Positions 24,313 through 36,152 of a stretch of 64,000 nt of DNA are shown piece by piece. The DNA is from Megachile rotundata (taxonomy: Eukaryota; Arthropoda; Insecta; Hymenoptera; Megachilidae). The notes below the pieces were generated by a model. It was not told the origin of the DNA. It searched no databases and saw only the letters and a program-made list of their open reading frames with translations. Where the stretch lies: the NCBI RefSeq assembly GCF_050947335.1, contig NC_134989.1, positions 11,603,501-11,667,500 on the forward strand. Reading direction: 5' to 3'. How positions within the stretch are numbered: the first letter of the stretch is position 1; each line of letters opens with the position of its first letter. A program made the position numbers and the translations under genes.

Positions 24313-27300
24313 ATGTTGTTCCCATGTTTGGCATTAATTGCAGTTCTGTATCCATCAATAGTTCCCCAGGTATCCGCAGAAGGTTTGTAAAAGAAATTTT
24401 TTTCCAACTGTAATATCTACGAACAGTCTTCGTGTTCAAACCATTTCCGTTTTTTGAAGCTAAAAGCATATCCGATAATTACGCTATAAAAACATTGGTG
24501 GTTATTTTTCGCCAAACGAAATAAAACGGTAACACGTGTCGTAGCGAATGGTTCATAAAAATTTGACGATTTCTAGTTTCTTCCGAATGACTGATAGCAT
24601 TCACGCGATAGAAAATCTTTTCTCCGAAATCATGCTCACGAGATGTGTGATAAAACGCGGTGCATGACTTAAGCGTTACATAATGTAAACAGAAGTTGTT
24701 GACAGAAAAGCATCTCGATTCATCTTAAGAAACGTCGTGCATTTCATAGAATCTGAAATCTAGTCTTCTGCGAAAATTGTGTTGAACAATTGTGATCATT
24801 TTAAACTGGATAAATTCTTAGATGATTGGATTAGATGATTAATTGATAAATTCTCAAGGAAGTCGTAAGTACTCATAGCTCGGTTAGTGTCAAATCCTCA
24901 AGAGAAAAGACAGACGAAGTATCTGTACATTGCAACTTTCTGCACGAGCCCCTGACGCAGGGAAATACCGATACTCGCCAGTATAGGTACTTTATGAACT
25001 GAGTACTAGTTACACTGATGTTTATATTATACACAAGTTTTTGATGTTTATATTATACATAAGCTGGTAATTTTCTCACTGTGGTAATTCACAAGCTTAG
25101 ATCACACGTTCCTAAATTGTCATTCGTCACCATTCGCTATATCGCACCATATAGCACCGCTATATCACCACACGTTACTTTCCACTCGTTACCACGCTAT
25201 CATCAAATCTTACATTCCGAATATACCAAATAATTTGGTTACTGGACTTCCCAAAACTTTCCTATCCACATCATAGCTACAAAAAGTTCAAGATAACCAA
25301 ACGTGCAAAGAAGATTCACGTGCTTGCGAAATGACTAGTAAAAAGCAATTAGTCATAGATTGTTGATCGAAGACTGTTCTGAAGGTCGTCCATAGAGAAA
25401 TGACCATCACGGAATCCCCTTCGACTGGTTAATTTTTACCTAGAAAATTGAGTAATCTATGACGTACACTAGTTGGAACATGATCAAGGTCTGAACCTTC
25501 AAAGATGGAGGTCAAGAAATGTTAGCAATTACAGTTATCATGCATCGCATGCGTTTCTAACCTTTCGTGTTATTGTAGATCTCAGTTGACGATTGATCTA
25601 ATTCGTTCTGAACCAAAGATCAAATACCATTAAAGTTCTATTCAGAATTTGACCTATTTCGCTGCATTCCAAGTATACTTGAATCAATCATTTAACTTAT
25701 TATGCAGTCTTCGAATATGAATTCATTAATTCGTTATTAAAGCTAGTTTTTGTTAATCCCAATATTTTTTTCTTTGATTGAATTTTAATTTGTTTGTGTG
25801 GTTTTATGCGAATCGAATTTATAATGCATAGTTCTTTTTATATGACATTGGAAGGATCTTGAGGTATTATTTTGTTTTTTAAATGTCTGGACATTCATTA
25901 GTCAATGAGATATAGTGGGACTTATATCATCGTCTGTCAGTCAAACTATATGATCTTCAAATATGCACTTTTTCAAAATATAATTTACCTTTTATTTTAA
26001 TTCAATTTCCGTCAAAATAAATATGATTATCCGTGCACATTTTTCTAATCTTCTATGACATCTTCTTATCGAGTGGCTTCAAAATTACTTAGTTACAAGC
26101 AGCAATTAGTACACGAAATAGATAAAAATAAAGCGAGAAATAATGTGGTATTATGTAATACTGCCCGTTGAAATGTTAATAATACCAAGAATCACGGTAT
26201 AGTTATTTTTACTATAACGAGCAAAGTTTGAGCGATGATAAAAAAACAAGGTTTGCAATATCCTTTCGATTTACGATATCAGTATTTTTCCAAGAAACCA
26301 ACCGCTGCCTGCAACAAGAAACGTAATTAAACAACGTTGCTTGAAAATCAACATTCTCGTTTTTGCTCAAGGCGTAATCGTGTGTAATCAGAGGATACTA
26401 ACGGTAATGATTTTCTCTTCAACCAGTAACTTCCTGTCTAAATTTACGTCAAGACCTAGAATATACTTCTTAATGTTGAACAGGTATACTTGAATTTTCA
26501 ATATTTGCTCTTGTGCTAACTCAATTATGGGTTATTCCGAAAAGATGATCTTGGTTTGATAAATTATAATAGCTCTTCATAAGCACGCGTTAACTGATTG
26601 AGCAAAAACAAACTGAAAAATGTGAAACTTATTTGTTCAAATATTGTCAATTGAAAGACTAGTTTAAAGGAAACGTGTTCGATGAAGTATACTACGAGCC
26701 ACGAAATTCATAGTAACAAGATAATAAGTACTTTCAGAAAATACTTTCCTATATTCTTTTACACTTCATTAATTTTTTGGTGAAACAAGTATAATTAGTT
26801 CATGCTATAAATAACAAAAGGAGGCAATATGACTAATTCACGGCTTTCATTAAATTCATAAACAATTCACAAAATATTTGTTAATATTAGAGTTAAATGA
26901 ATACGCTAAATGAATATTAGAGTTAAATGAATACTAGAGTTAAAAATACTGCTTTTCAGGTGAACCATGTACACGAAACAATCTACAAGGCGTCTGCATT
27001 AACATACGGTCCTGTCCGTTTTTAATAAATATACTACAAACTCAAGGCATAGCAGCCAGTGAATACTTGATGAGCACTGTTTGCTATTACGCTGACAGGG
27101 ATCCAATTGTTTGTTGCCCTCAGAACGACTCAAGAGATAGTAAAGAAATAAGGGACAGTCCGTATGGACCATTGCAACCACCGGATTGTGGCTTCAGCAG
27201 CATCCAACATCAAAGAGTTGTTGGTGGTGTGCCAGCTGAACCTGGTATGTAGATTATATCTCACTTTTTTTATGTTTTTTGATTAATTTATCTATGGGTA

Positions 27301-29100
27301 GAATCAACAATGTAACAGTGTAAATTTAATTCGGGAATAAATTTCGACAATTCCACATTGCTGCATCCCCAAATTCCAACGTCCCTAATTTTCTATATCT
27401 CAAAATTTCTACGTTGCTAGATTGTTACATCCCCAAATTTCTACATCCCTAAATTTCCAAGTCCTTATATTTCCACATTCCCAAATTCCCACATCCTCAA
27501 ATTCCCACATCCTCAAATTCTCACATCCTCAAATTCCCAAATTCCCAGATTCTCACATCCCAAATTCTCACATCTCCAAATTCCCACATCCCCAAATTCC
27601 CATATCACCAAATTTCCACATCCCCAAATTTCCACATCCTCAAATTTCCACATTCCCAAATTCCCACATCCCCAAATTCCCAAATCCCAAAATTCTCACA
27701 CCCCAAATTCTCACATCTCCAAATTCTCACATCTCCAAATTCCCACATCCCAATTGTTAAATTTCCAAATTTCTTAAAACTCCCCTTGAGTCTCCCCAAT
27801 TTTAATTTCAGCACCTAAATTATCTAATGTACATCTCACACCCCAAATTCTTACATCTCCAAATTCCCACATCCCAATTGTTAAATTTCCAAATCTCTTA
27901 AAACTCCCCTTGACTCTCTCCAATTTTAATTTCAGCACTTAAATTATCTAATGTACATCAGCAATGTTTACAATATTTCAGGTGCATGGCCCTGGCTAGC
28001 AGCCTTAGGCTACGAGAATAAAAACAATCCATCGCAACCAAAATGGCTGTGCGGAGGATCCTTGATATCCGCCCGACACGTTTTGACTGCCGCCCACTGT
28101 ATTCGCAATGATTTGTACACCGTCCGCATTGGGGACCTAGATTTATACAGCGATAACGACGGTGTTCAACCTGTTCAACTAGGAATTGACAAAGTAACAG
28201 TTCATCCTCAATATAGCACCTCTTCGACCGTCAACGATATAGCTATTATCAGGTTGAACAACGACGTGCAATTTTCCGGTAAGTATCAATGCTATAAGTA
28301 TCCATTCAAGTTTTTCCTGGAAATAAAAATTTCAAGTGTTCGATGTGAGTGTTCATTGATCGAAGTAAAATTCTATTCGAAATGAACGAACAGAAGTTTC
28401 GTTAAGAATTAAAATATCTCGACTGTTTTTACCTTTTTACTTTCAGAGCACGTCCGCCCGATTTGTCTCCCAGTAGGGCCTTCCCTTCGGAACAATAATT
28501 TCGTACGAGCCTATCCGTTCATTGCTGGATGGGGATCACTTGCACCAAGTAAATAAATTCGTTCGCTATTTTCCAATGTAAATTTTATTTGAATATTTTT
28601 TCATTTGCCTTGTTCTGCAGAGGGTGCTAGTAGCGCGGTTCTTATGGAGGCGCAGGTACCGGTAGTTACTAATGCGGCTTGTAAAGATGCATATTCTCGA
28701 TTCCAAGCTGCTGTCATCGATGATCGAGTATTGTGTGCTGGATATGCTCGTGGTGGAAAGGATGCTTGCCAGGTAAAGTCACAAAATTCATGAAACCTTA
28801 AAATCGCAAACCTCTACGCAGCCATTAATTTCCATTTTAGCGAATGCAAACTTTGTCATGCAACGTTTAAAAATTCGATAAAATCACTTCATAAAAAAAT
28901 AATTCGGTGAAATGTAGAAGGTTTAATTCTTTATAATTTTGTAGGGCGATAGCGGAGGACCTTTGATGTTGCCGCAGCGCCAGCATTTCTTCCAAATTGG
29001 AGTGGTTTCGTACGGTTATAAATGCGCTCTGCCTGGATATCCTGGTGTTTACACTAGAGTCACCGATTTCCTGGATTTCATTATCTCTGCGATGCAGTAA
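24313..29100 (+). CDS. CLIP-domain trypsin-like serine protease, copy A
   Basis: Six coding exons join in phase: 24313-24382, 26960-27244, 27982-28278, 28447-28548, 28621-28772 and 28945-29100, giving about 353 residues. Exon 1 encodes a signal peptide (MLFPCLALIAVL). Exon 2 encodes a CLIP domain with six cysteines (EPC, GVC, RSC, TVC, VCC), a linker and the activation site HQR|VVGG. The protease domain has catalytic His in LTAAHC, Asp in NDIAIIRL and Ser in GDSGGP. The Asp six residues before the Ser (KDACQGDS) predicts cleavage after Arg or Lys. It is a secreted zymogen like those of immune proteolytic cascades and of bee venom serine proteases; the sequence alone cannot say which. All parts look functional. 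Intron 1 is 2.6 kb, against about 0.4 kb in B-D, and retains ancestral sequence shared with the pseudogene. Confidence 0.93.
25430..25640 (+). repeat. Ancestral intron-1 segment shared with the pseudogene
   Basis: This part of copy A intron 1 (TAGAAAATTGAGTAATCTAT, then AAAGATGGAGGTCAAGAA) matches 19600-19790 and 30605-30790. Copies B-D lack it. It shows that the pieces at 19.3-19.8 kb and 30.3-30.8 kb derive from protease intron 1, not from an unrelated mobile element. Confidence 0.75.
27357..27780 (-). repeat. C-rich minisatellite in copy A intron 2
   Basis: Units of CCAAATTCCCACATCC and close variants repeat through the intron, so the G-rich strand is the template. The same repeat in the same orientation lies in the same intron of copies B, C and D, at different lengths. 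Confidence 0.9.
27705..27957 (+). repeat. Tandem duplication of about 124 bp at the end of copy A intron 2
   Basis: The segment containing CACATCCCAATTGTTAAATT and TTTAATTTCAGCAC appears twice, about 124 bases apart. Copy C has it once. The duplication also doubles an acceptor-like TTTAATTTCAG, but the true acceptor (ATATTTCAG, 27981) is downstream and single. Confidence 0.7.
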
Positions 29101-29287
29101 TCGAAAAGTATTCGTGAAGCTTAAGGTTCCACCCACTCTAGATAAAAATCTTGGACTGTAAATAATCTCTGTAAATGCTGTTAGTTGCACATCGATTCGC
29201 GTCTTTTGTTAAACGAACGATTTTGCACTGAAAGTGTTTCTGAAACGCGAAGGACGTTGTTAATTAATCTTGATTAAAATATAATTT

Positions 29288-30830
29288 AAACCATTTTTCA
29301 GATTTATTTATAATTTCATGTCATATGAAGAGTAGACATTCATATGAGCGTAAAGGTAGCATTATGTATAGGAAATCTCTTTTTCGCTATAGGTGACATA
29401 TACATCATATGCTACACTATTAAACACATATAAATGAGAAAATATTTCTGTGACAAAACGAACAGTTTGATATTTCTTGGCCACTCTTAAAATAGTGTAC
29501 ATAAATTCAAAAATGATCATTATTAATTCATGTATTAGATATACACATTTTCATGAATGTCCATGCAATATTTAGTATATGTACTTTTTATTTCCTTGCA
29601 TTCTACATGATACTCATTACAATAAATGTAAATTATGTATAGAATAGGAAATTTATAAACTACAAATTGATTTTTGGATTTGTAGTATCATTCACAGTAG
29701 AATTTTTGAAAGATTTTCAAGATTATTTATTCTGTTTCGCTGTTACAGGAGATTATGATCATGTGTTATAAAATTGTTTACCATTCGGTATTATCTTTAC
29801 GGTACATATACACATATGGTATAGTATCCATTTAGAATAGTGACCTTCATTATAATAGTTCAATATAATAGCGACCAATTTCACTATGATAAAGTAGTTA
29901 AATAAAATCAAACAATGTAATTAACAAGCACCGTATTACTTTAGGTACTAGAACATATCATAATTTATCCTACTTGACAAAATATTGTACAAAATCGAAT
30001 GTATCTTGATCATGCACCACTTGTGTAACAATTCACATGTAAATATATCGAATATGTACATATATGCCATTATAGAAAAATGATTTTGCTTTCTCATATT
30101 TTTAACAACAGGTATTTTAAGATTTTATAATTCAAATGATATTAGCAACTTTGTTGAGTTCGAGTGGAATGGAAGGATTAAAAAACAAGTCAGACAATAC
30201 TAGTTATGTCATTGCCGGATGACACTATCTTGTTTGGCGCATATCTATGACACTTATGCCGTCATCAATGTATCAATTATCTATATCCAAACAATGTTTC
30301 TTGAGAAACAGGACGAGCGTTATTTTTTAAACGACGCATCGTGTAGGACTCATCGTGTCAAAAGACACTTCTTTGGTATATTTTATAAAACAAAATTAAT
30401 TTTTATATTATATTACCACGTGCCACGTGTCACATTACTTCACTATTCGTTGTATTGCCCAGATTTCTAAAAACGTTCCTCTCCTACGTCCCTTCCGTAA
30501 CGTCTAGAAGTAGAAATGTAAAGTAGAAATGTAAAAGGCGATTAATTATGCTGGTGAATAGAGAAATGGCTGCTATGGTTTTTCCATCAACTGCCCAATA
30601 TTTTAACTAGAAAATTGAGTAATCTATGACGCTAGTTCGAAAGGTCCGAACCAAAGATGGAGTTGAAGAAGTGTCAGCAATTATGATGCACCACATGCAA
30701 TGCTCCTTTCTTGTTCCATTTATTGTGCAATTCAGATTTTACTTGATAAGCGATCTGATCCATTCTGGACCAAAGATCAAATAAAACTTCTATCTTCCAA
30801 ATTGCTTTCTACTAAAATTTAAACAATTAG
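29288..30830 (+). repeat. Remnant of a further protease unit (flank plus intron 1)
   Basis: The first part (to 30290) matches 17564-18566. The second (30295-30804) matches pseudogene intron 1 at 19257-19802. The 690 bases between these two parts in the 17.5-19.8 kb unit, including the signal exon, are deleted here. The frame at 30219-30470 crosses this junction and has lost the signal peptide and one cysteine relative to the 19-kb frame, so it is unlikely to be a gene. The segment ends where the mariner inserted in the other copy. Confidence 0.8.
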
Positions 30831-31526
30831 ATTTAGGAGAAATTATATCGATTAATTTTTTAATTTCACTTGCACTTTATTCATTGCTTCGTTATTCATC
30901 GATATGTATCTGCGATTTCATTTTAATTAATCGCACTGTGTCTTCTGCGACGAACTTATTCTGTGGCAGTTACGCAGTCTGGTTCCATTGAATCGAATTT
31001 ATGATTTACATTTTATAACACAGGAAGAATGTTAAAGTACCTTGCTTTCTGTGCATTGAAATATTGAGGAAAAATTGAATAAAGTAGCTCTTTTCTCGAC
31101 CATGATGTAATGCCACGAAAATGCCGCATAAATGTCGATTTATGAATACCAATGTGAAGTTTGAACGAAAACTTGTTTTACTCAAAATAATTTCCATTTT
31201 GCATGTATCTTTGGTGATATAAACAAATGTTTATCTCAAACATGACACAGCTTCCATCCAGAATCCAATATAGATCTAAACTTGTTATGTCTTTTAAAAT
31301 GATTCACTTATACGAATTCCTTTAAACGTTGTTATTGTAGCTCAGAAATAAAATTATTTATTTATTATAATGAATGTGTCCCGAAATTGTTTAACCCTCC
31401 TAAATAGTGGGCACCGTGATGAGAAATCCTCAATCAGACGCGAGTCGTGCCAGAAGCAGGTTCGCGTGAATTGTCGTGAACTTAGTGGCTCACAGAAATC
31501 GACTATTTATTGGATAGTCACGTATT

Positions 31527-31561
31527 TATAAATTTATTGAATAATCAGGCATAATTCAGTT
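31527..31561 (+). promoter_or_regulatory. Promoter of protease copy B
   Basis: TATAAAT at 31527 and TCAGTT at 31556 have the same spacing as in copy A. Confidence 0.6.
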
Positions 31562-31992
31562 AAGCTCATTCAGAAACTCGACGTTTAACGAAAAGGTCAC
31601 TCCGTGTCGTGTAGTACGCGAAGATTACTGCGAAAAATTATAGACGAGATACCAATAATTACAGTGTTCTACTTTGTAATTTTTATAATCATTACCTGTT
31701 TTGTGATAAATTATTCTAAAGTGCATTATCTGTGAAATTTCTGAGATTTGGTGTATGAACAGAGCTTCATGTATATTAAATTATTTTATAATTATTGAAT
31801 AATATTCCATGTGACACGTGAATTAAATTCACTTTAAATACGACTATGTGATGTTTTCATATAGTCATAATCCTATAAATTATACCAGTGCAATTTGTAT
31901 TTTTTTTTAAATATTTGTGAAACTTGATATTCGTATATTTTCATGCGATACTGAACCTTCTCTTTCTTTTCAGAAACCCAGCGACAGCAAAG

Positions 31993-34166
31993 ATGTTGTT
32001 CCCATGTTTGGCGTTAATTGCAGTTCTATATCCATCCATGGTTCCCCAGGTATCCGCAGAAGGTTAGTAAAAGAAATTTTTTCCAACTGTAATATCTATG
32101 TAATACCGAACAAAAACAAATTGAAAAATGTTCAACTTATTCGTTTATTGTCAATTGAATGACTAGTATAAAGTAAATGTGTTCGATGAAGTATACTAAG
32201 AATCACGAAATTCATAGTAACAAGATAATCAGTACTTTCAGAAAATACCTTCCTATATTTTTTCATATTTCATTAATTTTTTGGTGAAACAAGTATAATT
32301 AGTTCATGCTATAAATAACAAAAGGAGGCAATATGACTAATTCATGGCTTTCATTAAATTCATAAACCGTTCATAAAATATTTGTTAATATTAGAGTTAA
32401 ATGAATACGTTAAATGAATATTAGAGTTAAATGAATACTAGAGTTAAAAATACTGCTTTTCAGGTGAACCATGTACACGAAACAATGTACAAGGCTTCTG
32501 CATTAACGTACGGTCCTGTCCGTTTTTAATAAATATACTACAAACTCAAGGCATGACAGCCAGTGAATACTTGACGAACACTGTTTGCTATTACGCCGGC
32601 AAAGATCCAATTGTTTGTTGCCCTCAGAACAACTCAACAGATAGTAAGGAAATAAGGGACAGTCCGTATGGGCCATTGGAACCACCGGTTTGTGGCTTCA
32701 GCAGTCTCGCATCAGTTGTTGGTGGTGTGCCATCTGCACCTCGTATGTAGTTCATATCTCACTTTTCTTATGTTTATTGATTAATTTATTTGTGGGTAGA
32801 TCAACAATGTAACAGTGTAAATTTAATTGGGGAATAAATTTCGAAAATCCCACATTGTTACATCCTCAAAATCCAACGTCCCCTGATTTCTGTATCTCCA
32901 AATTTCTACGTTGCCAAATTGTTACATCTCCAAATATCTACATTTCCAAATTTCTACATCCCCAAATTCCTACACCCCCAATTGTCAAGTCCCCAAATCT
33001 CTTGAAACTTGACCCTCCCCAATTTTAATTTTAGTAAATAAAATATGTACTGTACATTAACAGTGTTTACAATATTTCAGTTGTATGGCCTTGGCTAGCA
33101 GCCTTAGGCTACGAGAATAAAAGCAATCCATCGCAACCAAAATGGCTGTGCGGAGGTTCCTTGATATCCTCCAGACACATTTTGACTGCCGCGCACTGTA
33201 TTCGCAAGGATTTACGCACCGTCCGCATTGGGGACATAGATTTATACAGCGATGAAGACGGTGTTATACCTGTTCAATTGGGAATTGACAACGTAACAGT
33301 TCATCCTCACTATAGCAAGTATCCGCCCGTTAATGATGTAGCTGTTATCAGGTTGAACGACGATGTGGAATTTTCCGGTAAGTATCAATGCTATACATAT
33401 CCATTCTTCCTCGAAATAAAAATTTCAAGTGTACATTGAAATTCTGTTCGAAATGAACGAATAGAAGTTTCGTTAAGAATGAAAATATCTGAATCGTTTT
33501 TGTCTTTTTACTTTCAGATTTCGTCCGCCCGATTTGTCTCCCAGTAGGGCCTTCCCTTCGGAACAATAGTTTCGTACGAACCTTTCCGTTCATTGCTGGA
33601 TGGGGATCACTTGCACCAAGTAAATAAAATTGTTCGCTATTTTCAAATGTAAATTTTATTTGAATATTCTTTCATTTGTTTTGTTCTGCAGAGGGTGCTA
33701 CTAGCGCGGTTCTTATGCAGGCGCAGGTACCAGTAGTTACTAATGCGGCTTGTAAAGATGCATATTCCCGAAGAAATGCCTCTGTCATCGATGATCGAGT
33801 ATTGTGTGCTGGATATGCTCGTGGTGGAAAGGATGCGTGCCAGGTAAAGTCACAAAATTCATAAAACCTTCATATTCGCAAACCTCCTCGCAGCCATTAA
33901 TTTCCATTTTAGCGAATGCAAACTTTGTCATGCGACATTTAAAAATTCGATAACATCACTTCATAAAAAAATAATTCGGTTAGAACGTTTAATTCTTCTT
34001 AATTTTGTAGGGTGACAGCGGAGGACCTTTGATGTTGTCGCAACTCGAGCATTACTTCCAAATTGGAGTGGTTTCGTACGGTCATGAATGCGCTCTGCCT
34101 GGATATCCTGGTGTTTATACTAGAGTCACCAATTTCCTGGATTTCATTATCTCTGCGATGCAGTAA
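31993..34166 (+). CDS. CLIP-domain serine protease, copy B, with altered activation site
   Basis: Exons 31993-32062, 32464-32742, 33081-33377, 33518-33619, 33692-33843 and 34011-34166 join in phase to about 351 residues. Signal peptide, six CLIP cysteines and the catalytic triad (LTAAHC, NDVAVIRL, GDSGGP) with the specificity Asp are intact. The activation junction reads SSLASVVGG: the Arg before VVGG in copies A and D is gone, through a two-codon shortening and substitution. A trypsin-like upstream protease could not cut there. The mature chain also starts with SAPLVWPW where the others have AEPGAWPW. The gene may be regulated differently, activated by an elastase-like enzyme, or be a non-activatable decoy. 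No frame damage is present. Confidence 0.9.
32850..33005 (-). repeat. Short C-rich minisatellite in copy B intron 2
   Basis: Units such as CCAAATTTCTACATCCCC occur in the orientation seen in the other copies. This is the shortest array of the four. Confidence 0.75.
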
Positions 34167-34691
34167 TCGAAAAGTATTCAAGAAGCTTAAGGTTCCACTC
34201 ACTCTGGATAAAAATCTTGGACTGTAAATAATCTCTGTAAATGCCGTTAGTTCCACCTCCATTAGAGTCTTTTGTTAAACGAACGATTTTGCACTGAAAG
34301 TGCTTCTGAAACACGAACGACTTTGTTAAATAATCTTGATTAATCTTAATTAATCGCTCTGCATCTTCTGCGACGAACATATTTTGTGCAATTACGCAGT
34401 CTGGTTCCATTGAATCGAATTTATGATTTACATTTTATAACACTGGAAGAATGTTATCGAACCTTGTTTTTTGTGCATTGAAATATTGAGGAAAAGTTGA
34501 ATAAAGAAGATCTTTCCTCGACCATGATGTAACGCCACGAAAATGCCGCCTGAATGTCGATTCATGAATACTAATTTGATGTTCGAACAAAACTTGTCTT
34601 GCTCAAAATAATTTCCATTTTGCATGTGTCTTTGGTGACACACACAAATGTTTGTCTCAAACATGACACAGCTTCCATCCAGAATCCAATA

Positions 34692-35432
34692 TACAGGGTG
34701 TTACCTGTAACGCTACTCACGATTTTTCTCCCACTTGCAACCACCTTACGAAAAAATGTTTAGGACAATATTAACAGGGTATGAAGTGCACAATAGATAT
34801 TAGTAAAGCAAATTTTCAAAACAGTTTGTTCTCTTGGCAAAGTCAAGGTCACCTTGGGTTTTTTAAATAGGAACATACATTTTTTTTTATTCATAGCTTT
34901 AGAGGACATCGAGACGAATTCAAAACATATATTACATGATATTTTTACTAACATATTACTCGATTTACAGAAGTGGAAATGTGAAGTAAAAGACCGGAAT
35001 ATTACGCGATGGAAGACGGCATACATTTTGAACATGTAATTAAAGTGTATTTTTCTTACATTCTAGTCGCGTGTTTACATTCAGTAATCTCCTTGGAACC
35101 AAATAATGGTTACACTACCAAAGTCAAAAGCTAACTACTTAACATCTCCACTTCTGTAAATCGAGTAATATGTTAATAAAAATACCATGTAATATATGTT
35201 TCGAATTCGTCTCGATGTCCTCTAAAGCTATGAATAAAAAAAAATTTATGTTCCTATTTAAAAAACCCAAGGTGACCTTGACTTTGCCAAGAGAACAAAC
35301 TGTTTTGAAAATTTGCTTTACTAATATCTATTGTGCACTTTACACCCTGGAAATATTGTCCTAAACATTTTTTCGTAAGGTGGCTGCAAGTGGGAGAAAA
35401 ATCGTGAGTAGCATTACAGGTAACACCCTGTA
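34692..35432. mobile_element. Foldback element with 300-bp inverted arms, CAGGGTGTTAC ends and TA duplication
   Basis: The 737-base element (34694-35430) starts CAGGGTGTTACCTGTAA and ends with its reverse complement. The two arms (about 34694-34995 and 35145-35430) match almost throughout, separated by about 150 bases. TA flanks both ends. The corresponding places near copy A (31268-31282) and copy C (39126-39140) read CCAATATAGATCT without the element, which is exactly the predicted empty site with one TA. It has no coding capacity: the mirrored frames at 34760-35035 and 35170-35364 are the same arm read twice. The superfamily is not settled; TA duplication fits Tc1/mariner or PIF groups. 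Confidence 0.9.
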
Positions 35433-35684
35433 GATCTAAACTTGTTATGTCTTTTCAAGTGATTCACTTATACGAATACCTTTAAACGTTGTCATTGTAG
35501 CTCAGAAATAAAATTATTTATTTATTCGAATGAATGGTTCCCGAAATTGTTTAACCCTTCTAAATAGTGGGCACCGTGATGAGAAATCCTCAATCGGACG
35601 CGAGTCGTGCCAGAAGCAGGTTCGCGTGAATTGTCGTGAACTTAGTGGCCCACAGAAATTTACTATTTATTGAATAGTCACGTA

Positions 35685-35721
35685 TATAAAAATTTATTGA
35701 ATAATCAGGTATAATTCAGTT
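35685..35721 (+). promoter_or_regulatory. Promoter of protease copy C
   Basis: TATAAAAA at 35685 lies about 30 bases before TCAGTT at 35716, a better TATA match than in A and B. Confidence 0.65.
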
Positions 35722-36152
35722 AAGCTCATTCAGAAGCTCGATGTTTAACGAAAAGGTCACACCGTGTAGAGTAGTACGCGAAGATTACTACGAAAAATTA
35801 TAGACGAGATACCAATAATTACAGTGTTCTACTTTGTAATTTTTATAGTCATTACCTGTTTTGTGATTAATTATTCTAAAGTGCATTATCTGTGAAATTT
35901 GTGAGATTTGGTGTATGAACAGAGCTTCATGTATATTAAATTATTTTATAATTATTGAATAATATTCTATGTGACACGTGAATTAAATTCACTTCAAATA
36001 CGACAATGTGATGTTTTCATATAGTCATAATCCTATAAATTATACCAGTGCAATTTGTATTCTTTTTTAAATATTTGTAAAACTTGATACTCGTATATTT
36101 TTATGCGATACTGAACCTTTTCTTTCTTTTCAGAAACCCAGCGACAGGAAAG

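Noticed and set aside
28867..29190. Minus-strand frames over the last exon of each protease copy
   Set aside because: They are antisense shadows repeated in every paralog.
30219..30470. 83-codon frame resembling the end of the 19-kb secreted frame
   Set aside because: It crosses a deletion junction, lacks a signal peptide and has lost one of the two cysteines.
31385..31440. TTTAACCCTCCTAAATAGTGG near each protease promoter, considered as a third TTAA element
   Set aside because: No matching inverted end with TTAA was found downstream; it is conserved as part of the protease unit.
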